A stretch of DNA of 11,040 nt from Micavibrio sp. (GTDB taxonomy: Bacteria > Pseudomonadota > Alphaproteobacteria > Micavibrionales > Micavibrionaceae), in NCBI GenBank assembly GCA_030824805.1, contig JAPJRC010000068.1, forward strand, positions 1-11,040. The letters run 5' to 3'. The translations under genes and the position numbers were made by a program. Of this stretch, positions 6,941 through 11,040 are shown one piece after another. The number at the start of each line of letters is the position of its first letter. Position 1 is the first letter of the stretch. The notes under the pieces were generated by a model that saw only the letters and a program-made list of their open reading frames with translations, had not been told where the DNA came from and searched no databases.

Positions 6941-7770
6941 ACAGATAAGATAGACCCCTCATACACGTAGGCAACAGGCCCGGTCATAAAGAGGTGGTTG
7001 TCGCTTTCACGCCAGTATATGCCAAGTGTACCGCCGTTCAGGATAATGTCACAGCGCCGGTCTGCGTATCCCTGGCGTACGGCCGCGACGGCGGTGGCAC
7101 AGGCACCCGATCCGCACGCGGCTGTCTCACCCGCGCCACGTTCCCACACCCGCATACGAATGCGTGCACGGTCCAGAACTTTTGCGAATTCTACGTTAGT
7201 ACGCTCTGGAAAAAGCGAATTTGTCTCGATTTCAGGCCCAATTTCAGAAACCGGGAAGTTTTCGACATCATCCACGAAGAAAACAGCGTGTGGATTGCCC
7301 ATATTTACCCCTACAGGCGGGTTTTTAATCAATTTATAGACAGATTTTACAGGTAAATGCAGTGTATCGCATTCAAAAGCGACTGGAATTTGCTGCCATT
7401 CAAGCTTGGGAACGCCCATATCAACCGTGATTTGCCCGTCTTCGGCCCGCGTACAGGCCAAAAGCCCGGCTTTTGTTTGAATCGTTACGGCGTCTTTGCC
7501 CGTTTCTTTCATAATGAGGTCAGCCACACAGCGTGTCGCATTGCCGCAGGCGCCGGATTCCGAACCATCGGGATTAACAATGCGCATATATATGTCAGCC
7601 GACGGGTCTTCCGGTGGCATCAATGGAATAAGCTGGTCGCAACCCACACCCAAGCGGCGGTCAGTCAGGAAAGCGGCAAGCTTTGGTTCTAGCATACGGC
7701 CCGACGTGCGGCAGTCGATGATGACAAAGTCGTTGCCTATGCCGTGCATTTTTATAAAAGAAAGGCCCAT
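6937..7770 (-). CDS. dapF: Diaminopimelate epimerase
   Basis: DapF (EC 5.1.1.7) converts LL- to meso-diaminopimelate in the cytoplasm, for lysine and peptidoglycan synthesis, without a cofactor. The 277 residues match the family length. The conserved start FIKMHGIGNDFVIID is present. The two catalytic cysteines are C75 in SGACGNATR and C219 in AACGSGA. The substrate loops NPDGSESG (66-73), GNPHAVFFV (158-166) and WERGAGET (209-216) are all intact. It heads a leftward gene series and overlaps the following lipoprotein gene by the ATGA arrangement. No Shine-Dalgarno precedes the ATG; a TATATA lies 6 nt upstream. The alternative Met at residue 8 would remove the conserved beginning and is rejected. 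Confidence 0.96.
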   Translation of the reverse strand: MGLSFIKMHGIGNDFVIIDCRTSGRMLEPKLAAFLTDRRLGVGCDQLIPLMPPEDPSADIYMRIVNPDGSESGACGNATRCVADLIMKETGKDAVTIQTKAGLLACTRAEDGQITVDMGVPKLEWQQIPVAFECDTLHLPVKSVYKLIKNPPVGVNMGNPHAVFFVDDVENFPVSEIGPEIETNSLFPERTNVEFAKVLDRARIRMRVWERGAGETAACGSGACATAVAAVRQGYADRRCDIILNGGTLGIYWRESDNHLFMTGPVAYVYEGSILSV

Positions 7771-7776
7771 AAGCCA

Positions 7777-7805
7777 TATATACGCCTGCCGCTTATTATT
7801 GCCAG
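7777..7805 (-). promoter_or_regulatory. Possible dapF promoter, leaderless geometry
   Basis: On the minus strand CTGGCA (7805-7800, four of six matches) lies 17 nt before TATATA (7782-7777), which ends 6 nt before the dapF ATG. A transcript from here would begin at the start codon. The -35 match is modest. Confidence 0.35.
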
Positions 7806-7913
7806 CCTTTTACGAGCGCGAGATCGCCGCTGCCCCACTTCCGGCAGAAAAGTGGCCAAACCTGCCATACGAAGAACGTAATGAAATTTTAACCTTTATG
7901 AACTTTCCACCCG

Positions 7914-7919
7914 TATACA
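7914..7919 (+). promoter_or_regulatory. Possible -10 element of the 99-aa gene
   Basis: TATACA lies 7 nt before ATG 7927. No -35 match is found at 16-18 nt, so support is weak. The position repeats the leaderless-type spacing seen at other genes here, and no Shine-Dalgarno is present. Confidence 0.25.
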
Positions 7920-7926
7920 CGTTGGT

Positions 7927-8226
7927 ATGAGCATGAAGGCCAAAGCAAAAGACATCGACCCGCGCGTTATAGCGCCCGAGCCGACCATTTGGGCACTAAG
8001 AAAAAATCCCCATAACGGCAATTCGCCAAAGGGGAATGATCCTTCATTATATGAGCATATCTTTGGATATGATCCTATCAGCTTGCTTCGTAGTCCTGAC
8101 AGACCAAGCGAGGATAAAGCTGGCGCTACAAGCGCGGCCAATCCGCAGCTGAACATCATCAACCCCGAAACCAATTTCGCGGTTATGGAGCTGGTGTCCG
8201 AAGATCCGGAAGAATTTAAGTATTAA
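7927..8226 (+). CDS. Hypothetical protein, 99 aa
   Basis: I do not recognise this protein. It is soluble and polar, with no signal peptide, membrane segment or cysteine. The first 25 residues are basic (MSMKAKAKDIDPRV), the middle has an aromatic block (SLYEHIFGYDPISLL, about 40-54) and the end is acidic (SEDPEEFKY). The start may be ATG 7927 or ATG 7933, two codons later; neither has a Shine-Dalgarno. ATG 7927 overlaps the TGA of a short upstream frame, and a TATACA sits 7 nt before it. Its TAA shares the bases TTAA with the stop of the convergent metallopeptidase gene, a 4-nt tail-to-tail overlap. A hydrophobic 92-aa frame on the opposite strand is judged a shadow. The balance of codon use and length supports a real gene. 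Confidence 0.55.
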   Translation: MSMKAKAKDIDPRVIAPEPTIWALRKNPHNGNSPKGNDPSLYEHIFGYDPISLLRSPDRPSEDKAGATSAANPQLNIINPETNFAVMELVSEDPEEFKY

Positions 8227-9002
8227 ACGAAACGAGCGTGTAGTTCTGCGCCGTATTGTAGCGCATCGCGGGCGGAGAGGCGCTTGCCCTCGATAGCCCC
8301 TTCCTTGAGAGCCATATCCAAAACCTCAGCGGTGTGATGATATTGTGTGGTTTCGGCTCCATGTTGCCTGAACTCCTTGAACAACCGCATCGCCGGACGG
8401 GCTATTTCCTCACCCATAATCCGTGTCATGCCGGCATACCCCAAAATATCGCATTGGCGTTCATGGATGACATCGGATTCATTGTCGATCCCGTTGCCAA
8501 GCGCCGCATGGCCGAATTCATGGGTTATGGCAAAAACCTTCATAGCCTGACCAAACCCTGCAGGGAGTATCTCCGGGTCCGGCTTTACCCCCATAAACCG
8601 CTGATAAATCTCAGCACCGTTCCAGGTGCGCGGAAACTGGGCTATCAGATACAGGTCCTGCGCCAGCTGATTATCTTCGGTGTAAGAGTTGAGCGGCAAA
8701 TTGAATGGCAGATAGCTGGTGCAGTCTTTCTTAAAAGCCGTGCGGCCCTGATAACTCATGCGGCGGATGGCATCGCCGGCCAAAGCCGCGTGTTTACCGG
8801 ATAATTGTCCGATAAACTCCTCAATAACCTGCTGCGCTTGCCCCGATTTGATCGAATGGTATTCCGCTTGCTCGTCGCGGCTTTCGAAGATTCTAGGGAC
8901 TGGTAACGGAGTCATATGGCGGATGGCAACGCGCCCTTCCAGTTCGGGAAAGCTTTCATATATATAGTCACGAACGAGGGCGATATCGGCCTTGGCTAAC
9001 AT
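8223..9002 (-). CDS. Putative zinc metallopeptidase (HExxH), unrecognised family
   Basis: The protein has 259 residues from ATG 9002. It carries HEFGH, the HExxH zinc-binding motif (161-165 by this start), then an HERQCD segment about 16 residues later whose ExxxD spacing resembles the third-ligand Glu and Asp of gluzincins such as the ImmA/IrrE-like and M48 groups. The surrounding FAITHEFGHAALG and CDILGYAG look like the two active-site helices. There is no signal peptide or membrane segment, so it should be cytoplasmic. I cannot name a family or substrate. A TTG at 9008 would add two residues but lies at or upstream of the predicted transcription start, so ATG 9002 is preferred. No Shine-Dalgarno is present. 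It is convergent with the 99-aa gene and divergent from ffh. Confidence 0.7.
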   Translation of the reverse strand: MLAKADIALVRDYIYESFPELEGRVAIRHMTPLPVPRIFESRDEQAEYHSIKSGQAQQVIEEFIGQLSGKHAALAGDAIRRMSYQGRTAFKKDCTSYLPFNLPLNSYTEDNQLAQDLYLIAQFPRTWNGAEIYQRFMGVKPDPEILPAGFGQAMKVFAITHEFGHAALGNGIDNESDVIHERQCDILGYAGMTRIMGEEIARPAMRLFKEFRQHGAETTQYHHTAEVLDMALKEGAIEGKRLSARDALQYGAELHARFV

Positions 9003-9010
9003 AGACAAGA

Positions 9011-9039
9011 TTTATAAGCATTGCATTTTATTATGTCAA
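9011..9039 (-). promoter_or_regulatory. Strong sigma-70-type promoter of the metallopeptidase gene
   Basis: On the minus strand a perfect TTGACA (9039-9034) is separated by 17 nt from TATAAA (9016-9011). The -10 box ends 8 nt before ATG 9002, so transcription should begin 0-2 nt before the start codon, giving a leaderless or nearly leaderless mRNA. This is the best promoter match in the window and settles the choice of start. Confidence 0.7.
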
Positions 9040-9060
9040 TTATTAAGTCGCGTTAATTCC

Positions 9061-9089
9061 TTGACGTGCCGGGCTTCTTCGCCTACTTT
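9061..9089 (+). promoter_or_regulatory. Predicted ffh promoter
   Basis: TTGACG (9061-9066, five of six matches), a 17-nt spacer and TACTTT (9084-9089) form a plausible sigma-70-type promoter. It would give a leader of about 95 nt before ffh ATG 9190. Its -35 lies 21 bp from the -35 of the divergent metallopeptidase promoter. Confidence 0.5.
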
Positions 9090-9109
9090 CCAGCCAAATT
9101 TCCTGTGAT

Positions 9110-9180
9110 CGGTAAGAGTACCGTGTCCAAGGATACACCGCAGCCGGCGAAGTTACGCCCACTGCGGCAAAACTGTTTTG
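9110..9180 (+). promoter_or_regulatory. Structured 5' leader of ffh
   Basis: Three hairpins follow one another between the predicted ffh promoter and its start codon: cggta/taccg (9110-9123), a nested stem in which ccgcag (9138-9143) pairs with ctgcgg (9162-9167) and ggcg (9146-9149) with cgcc (9156-9159), and caaaa/ttttg (9168-9180). The last ends just at the GGGA ribosome-binding site. It could affect ffh translation. I see no match to a known riboswitch or to the conserved 4.5S RNA core. Confidence 0.4.
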
Positions 9181-9189
9181 GGATTTTTA

Positions 9190-10740
9190 ATGTTCGAATC
9201 TTTGAGCGACAAGCTTGGCAATATCTTCTCCTCTCTGCGGGGCAAAACCCGTTTGAGCGAAGAAGATGTAAACACGGCAGCACGCGAAATCCGCGTGGCA
9301 CTGCTCGAGGCCGATGTCGCCCTGCCCGTCGTCAAAGACTTTATCGAATCCGTCAAAGCGAAAGCCATCGGACAGGATGTGATCAAATCCGTCACGCCGG
9401 CGCAGATGGTTGTGAAGATCGTTCACGACGCGCTCGTCGAAATGCTTGGCAGCGACGCAAGCGATCTGAATTTCGGTCCTGCGCCTTCCGCGTACCTGAT
9501 GGTCGGTCTGCAAGGTTCGGGTAAAACGACATCGACGGCAAAGATCGCGAAGTTCCTTTCCGATAAAGGCCGCAAAAAAGTTTTGATGGCCTCGCTCGAC
9601 ACGAGCCGCCCTGCCGCGCAAGACCAGTTGAAAATTCTTGGCGAACAAACAGGCGTTGCCACGCTCGAAATCATCGCCGGCCAGACGCCTATTCAAATCA
9701 CCGAACGCGCACTAAAAGAAGCAAAGCTCGGCGGGTTTGATGTTCTGATGCTCGACACGGCGGGCCGTCTGTCTATCGACGAAGCGTTGATGGAAGAAGT
9801 GGCCTCTGTTTCCAAACTCGCAAACCCTGTCGAAAAACTGCTCGTGGCGGACGCCATGACAGGACAAGACGCAGTGAACGTCGCCAAAGCCTTCGATGAA
9901 AAAGTTGGCATCACCGGTATTGTGCTCACCCGTATCGACGGCGATGCACGCGGCGGCGCTGCGCTCTCGATGCGTGCCGTTACAGGCAAGCCGATCAAGC
10001 TGCTCGGTGTTGGCGAAAAATGGGATGCGCTGGAGCCATTCCACCCTGATCGTATCGCGGGCCGTATTCTCGGCATGGGCGATGTTGTATCGCTCGTTGA
10101 ACGCGCGGCGGAATCGATCGAGGCCGAAGATGCCCAGCGCATGGCCGAGAAATTCAACGAAGGCAAATTCGATTTCAACGATCTGCTTTCGCAATTCCGC
10201 CAGATGGACAAAATGGGCGGCGTTGGCGCGCTCGTGAAAATGTTGCCCGGCCTCGGCAAGATGGCTTCGCAGCTCGAAGGCAAGATGGACAACAACCTGA
10301 TGAAACGTCAGGAAGCGATTATTCTTTCCATGACCAAGGAAGAGCGCGAGAAACCGCAGATCATGAACGCTTCGCGCCGCCGCCGTATTGCCGAAGGTTC
10401 TGGCACGAGCGTGCAGGACGTGAACAAGCTTTGCAAGCAACAGGCCGACATGCAAACCATGATGAAGCGCATGAAGAAAATGGGCATGGGCAAAATGATG
10501 GGCATGATGAAAGGCATGATGGGTGACCGTGATGCAGCCATGCTCGATGAATCAATGGCTGAAGAAATGGCCTCTGGCAAATTGCCGGACCTCGGCCCCA
10601 ACCCGTTCGGTGGCGCACTGCCGAAAGGTCTGCCCGGGCTCGGCATGGGTGGCCTCCCTGGCCTTGGTGGAATGGGCGGCATGCCGATGGGCGGGTTCCC
10701 GCAACGCGGCGGCACGAAAAAGAATCGCAAGAAACGATAA
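9190..10740 (+). CDS. ffh: Signal recognition particle protein Ffh (SRP54)
   Basis: Ffh is the cytoplasmic SRP GTPase that, with 4.5S RNA, binds signal sequences emerging from ribosomes and docks with FtsY. From ATG 9190 it has 516 residues. The N domain (about 1-95) begins MFESLSDKL. The G domain has P-loop GLQGSGKT (106-113), DTSRPAAQDQL (137-147), DTAGR (189-193) and TRIDGDARGG (247-256). The methionine-rich M domain (about 320-445) includes the RNA-binding RRRRIAEGSGTSVQDVN. A Gly/Pro/Met-rich tail (about 465-505) ends in the basic KKNRKKR, making it longer than the roughly 453 of E. coli; such tails occur in alphaproteobacterial Ffh. GGGA lies 6 nt before ATG 9190, which I prefer to the in-frame TTG at 9178. 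It precedes rpsP by 46 nt with no terminator, so they are probably one operon. Confidence 0.97.
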   Translation: MFESLSDKLGNIFSSLRGKTRLSEEDVNTAAREIRVALLEADVALPVVKDFIESVKAKAIGQDVIKSVTPAQMVVKIVHDALVEMLGSDASDLNFGPAPSAYLMVGLQGSGKTTSTAKIAKFLSDKGRKKVLMASLDTSRPAAQDQLKILGEQTGVATLEIIAGQTPIQITERALKEAKLGGFDVLMLDTAGRLSIDEALMEEVASVSKLANPVEKLLVADAMTGQDAVNVAKAFDEKVGITGIVLTRIDGDARGGAALSMRAVTGKPIKLLGVGEKWDALEPFHPDRIAGRILGMGDVVSLVERAAESIEAEDAQRMAEKFNEGKFDFNDLLSQFRQMDKMGGVGALVKMLPGLGKMASQLEGKMDNNLMKRQEAIILSMTKEEREKPQIMNASRRRRIAEGSGTSVQDVNKLCKQQADMQTMMKRMKKMGMGKMMGMMKGMMGDRDAAMLDESMAEEMASGKLPDLGPNPFGGALPKGLPGLGMGGLPGLGGMGGMPMGGFPQRGGTKKNRKKR

Positions 10741-10772
10741 TTGAAACTCTTAAAACAAAACTTGAAAACTAA

Positions 10773-10777
10773 AGGAG
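10773..10777 (+). promoter_or_regulatory. Strong Shine-Dalgarno of rpsP
   Basis: AGGAG lies 9 nt before ATG 10787, within the A-rich sequence aaaggagact. It is one of only two canonical ribosome-binding sites in the window and fits a highly expressed ribosomal protein. Confidence 0.8.
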
Positions 10778-10786
10778 ACTAAAACT

Positions 10787-11040
10787 ATGGCACTAGCAAT
10801 CAGACTGTCCCGCGGTGGACGTAAAAACCGCCCGCACTACTCGATCGTAGTGGCCGACAAGCGTTACCCACGCGATGGCCGCTTCATCGAGAAACTTGGC
10901 ACCTACAACCCGCTGCTCGCGAAAGACGATGCAAAGCGCGTTCAGTTCAATGAAGAGCGCGTGAAGTACTGGATCTCGCAAGGCGCGATCGCTTCCGACC
11001 GCGATGCCATGCCCGAAACGGATGACGGCGAATATTACAT
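10787..11040 (+). CDS. rpsP: 30S ribosomal protein S16 (3' end outside window), with RimM-like visible end
   Basis: The first 72 or so residues are clearly S16, a 30S assembly protein: MALAIRLSRGG, RPHYSIVVAD, RDGRFIEKLGTYNPLL and ERVKYWISQGA. In the family this is followed by TDRV and a short helix (such as ARFL). Here, after SDR (about residue 72), the frame instead reads DAMPETDDGEYY and then leaves the window. That string does not fit S16 but resembles the start of the RimM PRC-barrel ('LPe...gEYY..DLiGl'). RimM is normally encoded by the next gene. The gene may therefore be an rpsP-rimM fusion, a deletion product, an assembly join, or an S16 with an unusual tail. The frame is open to the edge. 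A canonical Shine-Dalgarno and the ffh-rpsP order support the start. Confidence 0.9.
   Translation, partial: MALAIRLSRGGRKNRPHYSIVVADKRYPRDGRFIEKLGTYNPLLAKDDAKRVQFNEERVKYWISQGAIASDRDAMPETDDGEYY

Noticed and set aside
7896..8174. Hydrophobic 92-aa minus-strand frame opposite the 99-aa gene
   Set aside because: It looks membrane-like but has no start signal, and its hydrophobicity mirrors the polar codons of the plus-strand frame; the plus frame ends neatly against the next gene. Not fully excluded.
9003..9008. TTG start at 9008 for the metallopeptidase gene
   Set aside because: It lies at or upstream of the predicted transcription start of the strong promoter; ATG 9002 is two codons downstream.
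9178..9189. TTG start at 9178 for ffh
   Set aside because: GGGA is placed 6 nt before ATG 9190, and Ffh proteins normally begin MFxxLSxxL.
9090..9189. 4.5S RNA gene (ffs) in the ffh leader
   Set aside because: The leader folds, but it lacks the conserved GGAAGCAGCC-type core of SRP RNA and is too short.
9693..10455. Minus-strand frames of 200 and 247 aa opposite ffh
   Set aside because: They are antisense to conserved Ffh sequence and arise from its codon bias.

Overview
The window reads as chromosomal DNA of an alphaproteobacterium. The evidence is the conserved dapF / mtaB / ftsY block, ffh directly upstream of rpsP, a DUF2336-family protein, and the alphaproteobacterial style of the Pgk C-terminus and the Gly/Met-rich Ffh tail. 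I cannot place it to genus. A deep or uncultured lineage would fit the moderate GC content and the several unrecognised small genes. No rRNA, tRNA, IS element, CRISPR array or phage gene was seen. This is housekeeping territory with a few accessory insertions.

Layout, left to right. (1) 2-343 (+): 3' end of pgk, ending at a strong hairpin (365-398) that faces a convergent DUF2336 gene (415-1551, -). (2) 1552-1829: AT-rich divergent spacer, then a small polar 95-aa protein (1830-2117, +) closed by a hairpin terminator (2140-2160) shared with the convergent amn (AMP nucleosidase, 2162-3676, -). (3) A minus-strand series from 7770 down to 3734: dapF, a small lipoprotein whose start overlaps the dapF stop, an AT-rich gap, mtaB (tRNA methylthiotransferase) and ftsY (SRP receptor); amn follows ftsY. 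(4) 7927-8226 (+): unrecognised 99-aa protein, overlapping tail to tail with an unrecognised HExxH putative metallopeptidase (8223-9002, -). (5) From 9061 on the plus strand: an ffh promoter, a structured leader, ffh (SRP54), then rpsP, which runs off the window.

Functions. The two SRP GTPases (Ffh, FtsY), which co-translationally target proteins to the inner membrane, lie about 4.3 kb apart on opposite strands. DapF supplies meso-diaminopimelate for peptidoglycan and lysine, MtaB modifies t6A37 of tRNA, RpsP belongs to the 30S subunit, Pgk is glycolytic and Amn adjusts the AMP pool.

Most notable points. First, the last residues of the visible rpsP frame stop looking like S16 after about residue 72 and instead resemble the start of the RimM PRC-barrel, suggesting an S16-RimM fusion or an rpsP/rimM deletion (natural or an assembly error). 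Second, several genes (amn, mtaB, dapF, the 99-aa gene and the metallopeptidase) have a -10-like hexamer only 5-8 nt before the start codon and no Shine-Dalgarno, which points to leaderless mRNAs; the metallopeptidase promoter (TTGACA-N17-TATAAA) is the clearest. Third, the best ribosome-binding site before the DUF2336 gene serves an overlapping 10-codon ORF rather than the gene itself.
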